A stretch of DNA of 64,000 bases, from positions 868,001-932,000 of the forward strand of contig VNWV01000001.1 in the NCBI GenBank assembly GCA_009801085.1, read 5' to 3'. Each line of letters opens with the position of its first letter. Positions within the stretch are counted from its first letter, which is position 1. Source of the DNA: Lasiodiplodia sp. COLG20. Lineage: Eukaryota; Ascomycota; Dothideomycetes; Botryosphaeriales; Botryosphaeriaceae. A program made the translations under genes and the position numbers. The notes under the pieces were generated by a model. That model saw only the letters and a program-made list of their open reading frames with translations, was not told the DNA's origin and ran no database searches. Positions 12,410-23,500 of the stretch are shown here, piece by piece.

Positions 12410-12915
12410 ATGCCAAGCCGCGGCTCTCAACCTCCTTACCCTGGTATGCCATATGCATGCAGAGGATGTCCATACCACGAGTAAACAAAGCCCTTCTTAC
12501 GCAACACTTTCGTACGCTTCAAAAGCTGATCAATAATCATAGCTACATCCCCCCATACATTCCTGTTTACGTGGTCAGTAGTCTTGAAATCGACAACCAG
12601 GAGGCCAATGACCAGGAAGCTGCTCAGACTAGGGTCAGTGACGGTGAGGCCCAGCGTCCGCGTCCGCGCCCAAAATCACCACAGCCCGATCCGGCGAATT
12701 GAATAGCCAGGTTGAGGCTGCAGTGATGGGTTAAAGCAGATTTCGACAAACAGAAGCCGGAAATAGTGCTGACCAGGGAGATCAAAGCAGTCTGCATAGG
12801 TAACCTAAACTTACTTGACTTTTTTTTTTTTTTTTTTACAAACTTCACAACATTGACAGCTGTGAAAAAAGAGGTCGACGACGTTGATGCCCTGCCTCCG
12901 AGAGCCGAATCATAG
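12410..12915 (+). CDS. Candidate tiny four-exon gene, hypothetical protein
   Basis: Predicted by splice-phase reasoning: exons 12410-12480, 12579-12643, 12740-12799, 12860-12915 give 83 residues. Donors are GTAAAC, GTGAGG and GTAACC; acceptors are TCAG, GCAG and ACAG. All three junctions keep phase and the frame closes at TAG (12913-12915). The peptide begins MPSRGSQPPYPG, has two close cysteines (CRGC), then a Gln/Glu/Asp-rich middle, a segment KPEIVLTREIKAVCI, and an acidic tail KKEVDDVDALPPRAES. The third intron holds a run of about 18 T. No family is recognised. The last two exons look most coding-like; exon 1 is least certain. Transcript data would decide. Confidence 0.4.
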
Positions 12916-13332
12916 CTATTCACCATACCCTTTCATAGCAAAGAGAAAGTGCTGTTCGAAAATAACTGTTATGTGGAAACGTTCAAAAAAAGGTCTTAAA
13001 TTGTATCGTAGTCATTCGACATGGGCCGCTGAAGAACACAAAGACACCAGAATATCAGCAGTATTTCTCAAAAAGGTTACACTAAACGCCTCTTTTTGTT
13101 GACTCGCTTATACCTGATATATTACCTCTTCAATGGCGACACAGGTTCACGTCCACTGACCCTTTCACTCTGCTGTCAATGTTATTTGTGTAATTAATGC
13201 TTGATTTAACTTCACAATTTTGCGTAGCGTGTTGATTGGTCATGAAAAAGTGGTTTTGGATTCCATGGGGTCTGGTCGATCCTCTATTATATCCTTCCAG
13301 AATGCGTGCCTACTCGCGATCCAAGACATGGT
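12916..13332. other. Intergenic 3' of RPT5
   Basis: About 420 bp of AT-rich sequence between the candidate small gene and the RPT5 stop codon. Nothing recognisable beyond presumed 3' UTRs of converging genes. Confidence 0.4.
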
Positions 13333-14812
13333 TTAGCTGAACATGTTGATCGTCTCCTTCTTCTTGGCCTGCACTTCGAGAATGGCATCGACGTAATGCT
13401 CGTGGCTAATCTTGTTTTGACCCGAGCGCAGGGCAATCATACCAGCCTCAACGCAAACAGCCTTGAGCTGGGCACCACCGAACTCGTCGGTACTGCGGGC
13501 CAATTCGGCCCAGTTGACCTTGTCATCAACCGTCATCTTTCGGCTGTGGATACGCAGAATCTGTGCGCGAGCCTCCTCGTTGGGCAGGGGGAATTCGATC
13601 TTGCGGTCCAGACGGCCGGAACGCAGCAGGGCGGGGTCAAGGACGTCGACACGGTTGGTGGCGGCAAGAACCTTGACGCGGTCGTCGGAGGCGAAACCGT
13701 CGAGTTGGTTGAGCAGCTCCAACATGGTTCTCTGGACTTCTCTGTCACCAGACTTCTCCGAGTCGAAACGCTTTGTGCCGACGGCGTCGAGCTCGTCGAT
13801 GAAGATGATGGAGGGCGCCTTCTCCTTGGCCAGAGCGAAGCAGTCGCGCACCAGCTTGGCGCCGTCACCAATGAACATTTGCACGAGTTGTGGGCCGGCG
13901 AGCTTGAGGAAGGTTGCGTCGGTTTGGGCGGCGCATGCACGGGCAAGCAGCGTCTTGCCGGTACCGGGAGGGCCGTACATCAGTGCGCCTGGGATGGGGT
14001 GTTAGCAGTGACACGGTCATTTTGGATGGTGGATGCTACCTTTGGGTGCCTTGATGCCAATCTTCTTGAAACGTTCAGCCTCCTTCATTGGCCAGACGAC
14101 GGCCTCGACCAGCTCCTCGATCTGCTTATCCAGGCCTCCGACATCCGTGTACTTCTCGGTGGGCTTCTCATCGACCTCCATAGCCTTCACTCTGCTGTCG
14201 TACTCGGCAGGCAGCGTGTCCAAGACAAGGTAGGAATCCTTGTTGACTCCGATCAGGTCGCCGGGCTTCAGCTTCTCGTGGTCGACTAGGCCGATGAGCG
14301 GCAGGAAGATGGTCTGGCGTGTTGAGGTCTTGATGACGGCGGACTTGCCGACGCGGGTGGCGTCCAGGTCGATGTTGGCGCCCTCTTCAGCGGCCTCGGC
14401 CGTCACGTCCAGATCGAGGATCTCGACGACGTTGCCGACAAGGTAGGGTAATTGCCTGGCGGGATTAGCGACACTCGGTGGGGCGGGGGCCGTGGGCGTA
14501 CCTGTTGTTCTCAATCTTGTCCATGTTGTCCTTGATCTTCTCGTGCATGGTGGCCTTCTCGTGGGTTAACCGCTGGAACTCGCTCTTCATGATGCGCATG
14601 TCGTTCTCCAGCAGGCGGCGGCGGGCGATGATGTCGCGGGTGCTCGAGTTGAGGATGTCGGCGTCCAGCACGTCGTCGTCCTTGTTGGTGTCTTCGGCAT
14701 CCTTCATCTCAGAATCGGCGGGCTTCTTGCCATCCTGATCCTTGTCGCCGTCGTCCTTCCTCTCGTCCTTGCCCGAGCGCTCAATGTCATCGAGATCCTC
14801 CAGCGTCGACAT
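13333..14812 (-). CDS. RPT5: 26S proteasome regulatory ATPase subunit Rpt5 (PSMC3)
   Basis: One of six AAA+ ATPases at the base of the 19S particle that unfold ubiquitinated substrates and open the 20S gate. Minus-strand exons 14502-14812, 14040-14455, 13333-13988 (introns 46 and 51 nt), 460 residues. An acidic N-terminus (residues 9-55) is followed by a coiled coil (about 60-102) and an OB domain ([20 protein letters not shown]). The AAA domain has Walker A GPPGTGKT at residues 248-255, Walker [12 protein letters not shown], sensor ATNR and arginine fingers in [13 protein letters not shown]. The C-terminus reads INMFS rather than the usual hydrophobic-Tyr-X ending. Identity is certain. Confidence 0.96.
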
Positions 14813-15049
14813 GGTGGCGGCAAGGTGTGCGGCGGGGATCGGGTGCGGGCGAAGCTGGCGGGTGAAGAGGCGGGCAGAGCGAGGTGATGCGGAGCACGGA
14901 AGGAGGGGGGAGGCGAAGGAGGAAGCTGGGTGTGGTGTTGTGGGTGTAGAGCTGCTGACGATTGCCCGTGGAGCTCCCGGCGGGTCTTGGCACTGATTAT
15001 GTCATCGGCACAACATCACGGCAAGGCATTTCCATTGACACTGTCTACT

Positions 15050-16621
15050 CTACAACATGCTCCCTCGATCCGGCAGATTCAAATTGCGGTATCGCGACAT
15101 GAAGTCATCGTAGTTGACTGCGCGCCGTGTCAGGTGTGCCAGCGGGAGACGGGGTGGGGAACTTACTGTAGCCGCCGCAGAGCCTGCGCTTGCCTGTGAA
15201 GGCGGAGCGGCCGTGGAGGACGCGCCAGTTGTCGAAGATCAAAGGCCGGCCCGGCCTCAGCTGCTCCCAGTACTCGTTCTCGGCCGATTTCAGCAGCTCG
15301 GACCATTTCCGGGCGGCCCAATACCACCTTTTCGTCAAGGGCAGCGGCATGCGCAGCGTTGCCCTGTCCGAGTTGTTCCATCGGACCTGGACGAGCCTGA
15401 TTCCCTGGTGGACAAAGACGGGAAGGGGGGCCTGAGGCACGATGCTGATGCCCTCGTTGCCACTGGCGTGGCTGCCGACTAGCAATTGGCTCAGCGCGGC
15501 GTACGCCTCGGGCTCCTTCTCCTTGAGCTCCATGGCAACCTTGAATCCGTCGACAAGCAGCGAAGCGCCGCCGTCGCCGTCGGTGTGAGAGAGCAAGTGG
15601 AACATCTGCAGCCCCGCAGGGTCGCTAAAGTAGGTGTTGTCCGTGTGTGCCTCCAGAGCGATGGACGTGTAGGCCGTGTCTTTGGAGGCAAGGTCGGACG
15701 TAAAGTCCCAGAAGCCGCCGTAGTGCGTGTGGCGGATGAAGGCGATGCGCTCCAGCAGCTTCTGCGTTGCTTCTGGCGTCGCTGGGCAGCCGTCGACGTA
15801 GGCGAAGCCGTATTTCCGAATCAAGCCTGTCCACTCGCCCACGCCTTCGTCCGACTGCATCACCGCCTCGTACTCGACCGACGGCGGCCTGTCCTTGATC
15901 GACCTGTCCCAGAGCGCCGGCCTGGGGCGCGTCAGCTTGGAACAAAAGCGTTAGTGGTTGACGCACGTGTAATCTCCCTGCTGTATAGCCTCGTGGTTGA
16001 GGTAAGACGCTTGTTTGCGGAGGAAATCCTTGCTGAAACGGCTACGGTGGCCATCGCTGACTGTTGTTGTCAGTCTCGCGCCGGGGCTGAAGAAATGTTC
16101 CGTCCTTACAGACTACGTTGATCCCATCGCCGACCTCTTCGCATTTGGACAAGCTGATGTCGTCGGGGATCTGCAACTCGTCAGCATCCGACGGCCGTTA
16201 GGGAAGCATTTGGAGATACCGCAAAAGTGTCGACCAGCCGCTGCTTCGTCTCGGCGTGCACACACTCAGAGCACCGGCAGTGGTCCCTTAACCATAGCGC
16301 TGGTCTGTCTTTGGAGTTAGCAATCCCTGGCCCGACTCATCGCATGCTGCTTTCTCACATTTTGCCCGTGTCTTTTTGCTCAGCGGTGCTCGTGCGCGTC
16401 CAAATGCCCTTGTTCCGAACAAACACATCCAACAACAGGCCCCTCTTGTGTTCTACCTGCTTCTGCTTGTACCCACGTGGCCAGATTTTTTCCGGCTCCT
16501 CATGAAGAAATCGACACTGCGCGCGGTTAAGAACATGCTGAGATAGCAAAGCGGACCGTCTGCGCATGCTAAAAGCACACCGCCCACCGAGCGTCAGCCG
16601 CCCAATTGCTGGCTTGACCAT
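15050..16621 (-). CDS. Trimethyllysine dioxygenase (carnitine biosynthesis)
   Basis: Fe(II)/2-oxoglutarate enzyme that makes 3-hydroxy-trimethyllysine, first step of carnitine synthesis, usually mitochondrial. Six minus-strand exons fit phase throughout: 16359-16621, 16220-16304, 16110-16170, 15967-16060, 15167-15921, 15050-15117, giving 441 residues. The N-terminus (MVKPAIGRLTLGGRCAFSMR) looks like a targeting peptide. The zinc-type N-terminal motif LWLRDHCRCSEC lies in exon 2. Iron ligands are H260 and D262 (HTDNTYF) and H404 (NWRVLHGRSAFTG); the C-terminus is NYDDFMSRYRNLNL. Exon 1 downstream of the targeting sequence is the least conserved part, so the first splice junction is the weakest. 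Gamma-butyrobetaine dioxygenase is the alternative, but the FDNWRVLHGR..LCGGY context favours the trimethyllysine enzyme. Confidence 0.85.
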
Positions 16622-16820
16622 AATGAAAGTGATGGAGCCTGAGTGAAGAGTGATGGTCTGATGTCGTGGCGCCTCTCGGTCCTCGGCTGTTGGACTAGAG
16701 GAAACAAGGATCTCGGATGCCCTGCTAATTATTGACAAATTGAACATATATAACACACCAGCAGCTGACTGCCTTCATCGCGCAGTGGATTAACAATTCA
16801 CTTCAAGATTGCCTTTGATT

Positions 16821-16919
16821 GGTGAGGTGGCCGAGTTGGTTATGGCGCCAGGTTAAGGTGTTAGCTTAACAAGTTTCCTGGTGGGGCAACCCGCGCGAGT
16901 TCGAGTCTCGTCCTCATCA
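16821..16919 (+). tRNA. tRNA-Leu (anticodon AAG) with 17-nt intron
   Basis: The acceptor stem GGTGAGG pairs with CCTCATC (one G-T pair), with discriminator A at 16919. The D arm, a long variable arm (class II) and the T arm GCGAGTTCGAGTCTCGT are all present. The anticodon stem is CCAGG/CCTGG, with loop TTAAGG..T; the anticodon AAG is at 16855-16857. The intron 16859-16875 contains CTTAAC, complementary to the anticodon-loop GTTAAG as expected for pre-tRNA splicing. Box A (GTGGCCGAGTTGG) and box B are intact. A T-rich tract (TATCTTTTTTTT) follows as the Pol III terminator at 16921-16932. Confidence 0.93.
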
Positions 16920-16961
16920 TTATCTTTTTTTTATTTCCCTAAATAACATTTCATTGCTCCA

Positions 16962-18005
16962 TCAGTCGACATCGGGAACTGGCAGACCATTCCAAAGCTT
17001 CATTTTCCTCCCTTGGGCCTCCATTGCTTCCATGGCCTTCTTCTCCCGCAACTGCTTTGCTTCGTCTTCGGTGACGAGGACAAAATCATACTTCATGAGT
17101 TTACTGCCTTCCTTTACACCATACGTTTTGGCGTCTGCAGCATCGACCGTGTGCAAATCCACAAGCAGGGTTTCCTTGACGCCGAAAACGGCATCGGAAG
17201 TCTCGTAGGGATCGTTACGAAGATAAAGAGCGCTACACAGTCAATGCGAGTGCATTTTGGAGAAGCGGGCGACTTACGTGATCAGGTTGTCGAAGCCCTG
17301 TTTGGCGAACATGAAATGCATGTGGCTTGGGCGGTAGGGGTGTCTCTTCAGCACCTTCAACAGCTTCCCCACGGGACCGTCGTGCGGAATGGGGTAGGGC
17401 ACGGGAACGATGGCTTTGAACCAGAAGATGCCGTCCTTGTCGCTCACCAGCACAGCCCTCCCGTCGGGCTCCTTGCGGTCCTTGTACTGCACGTCGTAGA
17501 AGCCCTTGGAGTCGGTTTCCCAGACGTCGATCTTGACGCCCTCGATGGGGTTGCCAGCCGTGTCTTTGACCGAGCAGAGGACGAGACAGGGCTCGCCGTC
17601 GGGATCGTGGGAAATGACGGAGCCATTGGCCTCGCCGTGGGCATCGAGGGTGTGGAAGGGGCCGAGCACGGTGCCTTCGGTGCTGTGGGGCGGCTTGGGG
17701 TGGTCGATGCTGTCTACGAGCAGCGAGAGGCCGATGATGTCGGAAAGGAGGATGAATTCCTGGCGTACGTCGCTGCAGATCTGGCCGACTTCGGTCAGGA
17801 ATTGGATGCCCGTCATCCACTCATCAGTGCTCAGCCGTGTCTCGCGCGCAAAGTCGTGGGCATGGACGACGAGGCGCTCCAAGATGTATTTCAAGCGCGG
17901 GTTGGGGCAGCGCGAGTTGATAAGGTGCACATTGTCGGTGATGTTGTCGATGGTGAGGTCTTTCAACGGAGGAATATCAACCTGAGACGGATCCATGTTT
18001 GTCAC
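16962..18005 (-). CDS. Intradiol ring-cleavage dioxygenase, probably hydroxyquinol 1,2-dioxygenase
   Basis: Non-heme Fe(III) enzyme cleaving hydroxyquinol or catechol between the hydroxyls to a maleylacetate/muconate-type product of the 3-oxoadipate route. Exons 17278-18005 and 16962-17232 (intron 45 nt), 332 residues. The N-terminal helical dimerisation domain precedes the catalytic beta-sandwich. All four iron ligands are visible: Y170 (DSKGFYDV), Y204 (PVPYPIPHDGPVG), H228 and H230 (RPSHMHF). A second Met at codon 4 is an alternative start. The start codon is only 195 bp from the end of the transposon nest. Before that insertion the gene lay about 255 bp downstream of qutE, same strand. 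Substrate choice between hydroxyquinol and catechol is inferred from overall resemblance. Confidence 0.88.
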
Positions 18006-18196
18006 TTTGCGATGTATTCAATGGGCGCGGTTCGCGTACTAATAGCTTTTTTCCTACAGGTGCCGCTTGACCCCGCCCCCGCATTGAAGGCGTCGGAGCT
18101 GGAAGTCGGGAGCTGTGGGCCTATCTTAATTCCGAGACATGACCAATTGCTGATGAATCCGTCTCTTCAAGAAGCGTGAGCTGCAGGGGCAACCGA

Positions 18197-18199
18197 CTG
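18197..18199 (+). repeat. Target-site duplication (CTG), left copy
   Basis: Three bases CTG directly before the CACTA terminus; the matching CTG follows the right terminus at 29900-29902. Three-base duplications are characteristic of CACTA elements. Confidence 0.75.
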
Positions 18200-18212
18200 C
18201 ACTAGGGTACCC
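18200..18212 (+). repeat. CACTA terminal inverted repeat, left
   Basis: CACTAGGGTACCC; followed by TAG, so the left end forms a 14-bp perfect palindrome (18202-18215). It matches 29887-29899 on the opposite strand base for base. Confidence 0.8.
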
Positions 18213-18344
18213 TAGAACCGTAATTATTTATGATACGCCCATGAATATGGCGAAATGCGAAAAAATTACGTAAATTTTCTTAATCTTTATTTATTTCTGT
18301 AGCCCGTTTTAAGCGAAACGGTAAATTGTTTAGTAATCCACATA

Positions 18345-18352
18345 CTACGCGC
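18345..18352 (-). repeat. Subterminal GCGCGTAG motif, left end
   Basis: CTACGCGC, the reverse complement of the GCGCGTAG repeats near the right end (29671-29678 and 29681-29688), inside a GC-rich patch. Such subterminal repeats are typical transposase-binding sites in CACTA elements; that role is inferred. Confidence 0.4.
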
Positions 18353-19766
18353 ACGCCGCGGCCACGACATGTGGTCATTTATTATTTTTTAATAATATTC
18401 ACATAAAAAGTATTTTTACGTCTTTAAGGCATAAAAAACTTAGCGATTTAATATTATAGAAAAATTGAGCATGTGCGAAAGTCCTACTACGCAAACGAGA
18501 AAATACTTATTAGATTATTTATAAGGCCCTTATATACGCTAGAAGTTATATATCTAGGCTATTATAAGTATAAAACAGATAGTATTAAGTAATTAGTTAG
18601 ATAGGCGACCGAGATACATTCTATTTTTATACTATAACTACTAGTAAAATACGAAAGGTTTCTATAATTAAATTAACTACTGCCTACTACTACTTATACG
18701 TATAGCTATATATATATAGAATAACTTTTATATATATATAGTAAACGCTAGTAACTTACGAAGCCCTTTTCTTACGAGGTCTACTATAGTCTCTCTTCTT
18801 TACTAGCTACTTCTCTTACGTAGTATTCTCGTTCTAAATAAATAACTTACGCTTTCTTACTAGGTCTTCTTTTTTCTTCTATTAGCGAGTAGTAATACGC
18901 TTATTAGTAGTAGTTTTATTCTATTTATTCTTTATCTTACCCGCCTAGCGTTATTTCTTTTTAGTCTTTTTATCTTACTTTTTAAAGGTCTACTATTAAG
19001 AGTCGTATATTTTATAGATAGCCTTACGACTACGCTTAGTAGTTAGTATTAATAAAGTAGACGAGAATTTAGACGCTAATCTAAGCCGTAATCAATCTAC
19101 TAATACGGGCTATTCGGACTATAATCTAGTTAGTAATTAGTATAGTATTAAGGTCTATATAATCTTATCGTTAGTATCGTCGGTATCGTTCGCTTAATTA
19201 TTTTTATACGTAGCTATACTCTTACTTAAAAACTTCTTTACTAAATCAACCTCGTTTTAATACTAGTTTTTAGAGATATTATTATCTTAAGTATCGTCGT
19301 TATTCTTACGTAGAGGCTCGTAGCTAGTCTTACTATAAGCGATCGTTATAGCGTTCTAAATAAGAGTAATAATCGCCTAGTCGCCGTCGTATATCTTTAT
19401 AAAGATAAAGTTCTTACTCTTATAGAAGTTCTTAACTATCTTACACTAATTTTTAAGCCGTTATTTACTTTAAAGCTTCGGCTATAATATATCTTTTTTA
19501 GAATATTTATACTAGCGGTTATTAAAAACGACCTAATAGATAACCCGTTTAAGTAGTAACTTATACCTTACTATTTTAGAAATATTATATTTCTCTACGA
19601 CTTACTTAATATTCTTTTAGATAGTCTTCTTTAAGGGAAGATCGATATAACTACTTATAGTAAATAGCTAGCCGTAGTATTAATAGTAGTAGATAGTAGA
19701 AGTTATAATTACTAGATACCTATTATTTTCTATAATTTAGTATAGTTTTACGTATAAAATAGAAGT

Positions 19767-19771
19767 ATAGC
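19767..19771 (+). repeat. Gypsy target-site duplication ATAGC, left
   Basis: Five bases ATAGC immediately before the 5' LTR; the same five bases follow the 3' LTR at 26764-26768. Confidence 0.9.
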
Positions 19772-20197
19772 TATTATAATACGCTTAACCGTAGTAGAAA
19801 AGTTAAAATCTTATACGACTTACCGCCTACGTAATTAACCCCGAACCTAGCACGATCTACCTAGCCGACCTAGCTATATCTAAACCTACTAACCCGAGCT
19901 ACTAAACTCCTTTTCGTTATTCTAATCACTCTAATTATCTTAATTACTATAAGTAACTAATACTAATTATACTAATCTCTTTATATATATAAATTATACT
20001 CGTTATAGTAGATAAGACCTTCGTAATTAATTCTAATTATTATCTTATATCTCTCTTATTATCTTTTCTATCTAACTACGACTACTATTCTCTAAGTATA
20101 GTACCTAGTAATATTCTAGATAGTAGTAGTAAACTCTTTAACGCTACGCGACCGTCTATACTCTTTATCTTACTTCTATTCTAGTTCTAACGTAATA
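19772..20197 (+). repeat. 5' LTR (426 bp)
   Basis: Begins TATTATAATACGC and ends CGTAATA. The expected TG..CA ends have become TA..TA, consistent with RIP. Collinear with 26338-26763 over its whole length. Confidence 0.92.
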
Positions 20198-20529
20198 CTT
20201 TAACCACCTCTCTTATAGGCACCAAAGATAAGATCCCTAAAGAAAAAGTAACTATAATAACTTAGACTACGATTTACGTCTCTCTCTTTAACGCGGAGAA
20301 GTAGCTCTAAAACATCTATTTAATAATTTTTAGAAAATCTAATATAGAAACCCGTATAACTATATTAGAGACCTACGCCGCCGGGATTACCTCTCTAACC
20401 TACGACGTTAGCCGACCTTAAATCCCTTCTAACGCCTCTAAAAACTATACTATAGTCCTATTAAAATACTTTATTAGAAGATAGACCTTCTTAGTTAACC
20501 ATATTACTAGACCTTAAGAGTAACCTTCT

Positions 20530-23500
20530 ACTATAAAAGCTACTTCCGCTCTATCTACCCCTCTATAGATATAAAACCCGAAGTTTAAAGTTAAGAAATC
20601 TAACGTTTTCGACAACATCTAAGAAAAACTAGACGAATTTCTACAGTAACTACACACCTACTTTTACTTATTCGGTACGACTTTCTAGAATAACATCTAA
20701 AAAATCTTCTTTATTAGGTCGTACCTCCGCGGAAGTATTACTCGATAGTTTAAACTATACTAAAACGACTTTAAAAAAACAAACCAGTACGAGAAAACTA
20801 TATAACTTTTCTACAGCTATAGTAACTTTACTAAAACCCTTAGAAAAACGTTTAAGAATAAGAACTAATACTAAGATATAGTACACTAAATCTAGACCCT
20901 TAAATAAACTAGCTCTACCGTAATCTATACTACCTAGTTCTAACTCTATACCTTCTAACTCTAATAGCCCGATAACGTTCTTAAAATGTTGTATTACGAG
21001 GAACTAAAGAACTATATTAAGAACGAGTTCGCTAGAACTAAGCTATCTAATTTATACTAGAAGGTAGTCCGCATCGCTATCTAACTTAATACTCGGCTAT
21101 ATAACTATTAGAGAAAAATAACCCGGTTAAACCGCTCTATAACTAACTTTAACTAAATCTAAAATATAACGAGCCCTAGCGAACCTATAGACCTTAATAG
21201 CGTTAGACATAACGGGCCTCTATTCTAAGAAAAAAAAGACTAACGCTATAAAAAAGACCTATACCTTCGCTACGGTAAGAAGAAGCACTACGCCCGCTAA
21301 TATAAGAGCGGCTATAAGATAATACGCTAAACCTTAGCTACGTAAGTAACGAAAGTAGAGAAATTCTACGATAAATAGTATTAAACCGATTGTACTAACG
21401 ACGAATACGAAAGCTACCGTAAATTAAAAAAGACCTATAGATACTAGTCGAAGGTAAAAAACTAAAATAGCCTTTAATCTAGGGGCGGATAAAGGCGTAG
21501 CCCCTAGCGTCCCTTTAGATAACTATAATAACGACCGATAATACTAAAGAAAAACTCTCTTATACGTATACTATAAACGACGAAGAACTTCTAGCTAAGT
21601 ATATTAAGTATCTTATTATTAATATACTCGCTAATAGACGTCGAGCCTACGTTCTAATCGACTTAGCTAATAAAGATAATTATATTAACCCCTACTTTGT
21701 AGAAAAGTATAACATTAAGTTTCGAAAAAAGAAACACCCCTATAAACTTATTATCGTAAATAGCTTATCTAGTATATATAGAGAAGGGTTAATACTTATA
21801 GAAATCTAAGAACTCGTACTAGCTAGAGAAAAACACCGAGAAAGAATATATTTAGATATTATAAAAACTCTTAGATATAATATTATTCTAGAACGCCCCT
21901 AGCTTCGGAAATAAAAACTATATATCGACTAGAAATCCGAAGAAGTAAAATTTAGGTCTAGAGAAAAAGACGAGACGCGGTAGTTATTTAGTATTATAGC
22001 GACGTTAGTATAACTCTAAATAATCTAGAGCGAGCTAATATAGATTAGTAAGATCTCTAAGAAAGCCCTTAAAAAGAAGGTTAAAAATAGTACCTCTATC
22101 GAAATCTTCTAGATACGTACCACCCTCTAAGAAATTAAAATCGAGACTTAGTAACTCTTAGAGGTCTAATAAGCCTATAAAATCGCCTATCTTTCTAGAA
22201 AACGAATCTATAGACTCTAGAAATTCTAAGAACCCCGAGAACGTATAAAATACGACCTATAATAAGTTAATACTACTAATATAGAAAACCTTCTAAATAA
22301 CGTATCTCTATAATATAAGAAATTCGACATCTTTACGAAGAAATAGAAAGACGCTCTATTAGAATACTAACTATAGAACTATAAAATACCTCTAATATCG
22401 AAAATATTATCTAAGTTCGGCCTCTTATACTCTCTTTCTAAAAAAGAACTATAGATACTTAAGAAATATATTAAGACCTATCTACGAAAAGAGTATATTC
22501 GACTATTCTAGTTATTAGTAGTCTTTTCTATTCTATTCGTACTAAAACTAGAAGGAAAGCTACGACTATACGTAGACTACCGAGCTCTAAATAACATTAC
22601 TATTAAAAACCGCTATTTCTTATCTAGAATTAACGAACTACGAGACCGACTAAGAAAAATTAAGTATTTTACTAAGCTCGACCTCCGAGACGGCTACTAC
22701 TTAATTAAAATTAAAGAAGACGAAGAATAGAAAACCGTCTAGCGAAGTTACTTTAGGCTATTTAAATACCTCGTTATATCTTTTAGACTTACTAACGCCT
22801 CCGTAATCTTTTAGACTATAATTAACGATACTCTTCGAGAATACCTAGACGTCTTCTATATAGTATATCTAGACGATATTCTAATCTACTTCGAAACCCT
22901 AGAGAAATATTAAAAACACGTAGTAAAGATATTAAAAAAATTATAGAAAAGAAAGCTATAAGTTAAACCCGAGAAATACGCCTTCTACGCTTAAGAAGTA
23001 AAATTCCTAGGATTTATTATTCGACCCAGCGAGATTATAATAAATTCTAAGAAAGTAGAATTTATTCTTAGCTAGCTCGTATCTAAGAACCTTCGAGAAG
23101 TCTAATTCTTCTTAGACTTTATTAACTTCTACCGACGGTTTATTAAAGACTACGCTAAGCTAGCGAAACCTCTAACTCGACTAACCCGAAAAGATATCCG
23201 CTTCGACTAGTAGAATATATAATAGAAAGCCTTCGACCTACTTAAGAAAGTCTTTACGAAAGTATCTATTCTAGCTCTTTTTAACCCGGATAAACCTATC
23301 TATCTAGAAACCAACGCCTTAGACTATACTATAGAGGCATACCTTAGCTAGCTAGATAATTAAGAACGGCTACATTCTATAGCCTTTTACTCTAAAAAAA
23401 TATCTCTAGTAGAACTTAACTACGATATCTACGATAAGAAACTTCTCGCTATCGTTATCGCTTTTAAGAAATAGAGACACTATCTTAAAGAAATAAATTT

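Noticed and set aside
13306..14289. 327-codon plus-strand open frame over RPT5
   Set aside because: Mirror image of the conserved AAA ATPase on the minus strand, caused by codon bias; it also runs through the RPT5 intron at 13989-14039.
17013..18179. 388-codon plus-strand open frame over the intradiol dioxygenase
   Set aside because: Antisense shadow of a clearly functional gene whose four iron ligands and intron are on the minus strand; the frame carries no recognisable domain.
18200..18215. Telomere-like CTAGGG/CCCTAG motif suggesting an interstitial telomere
   Set aside because: Only one unit on each strand; it is better explained as the inverted terminus of the CACTA element.
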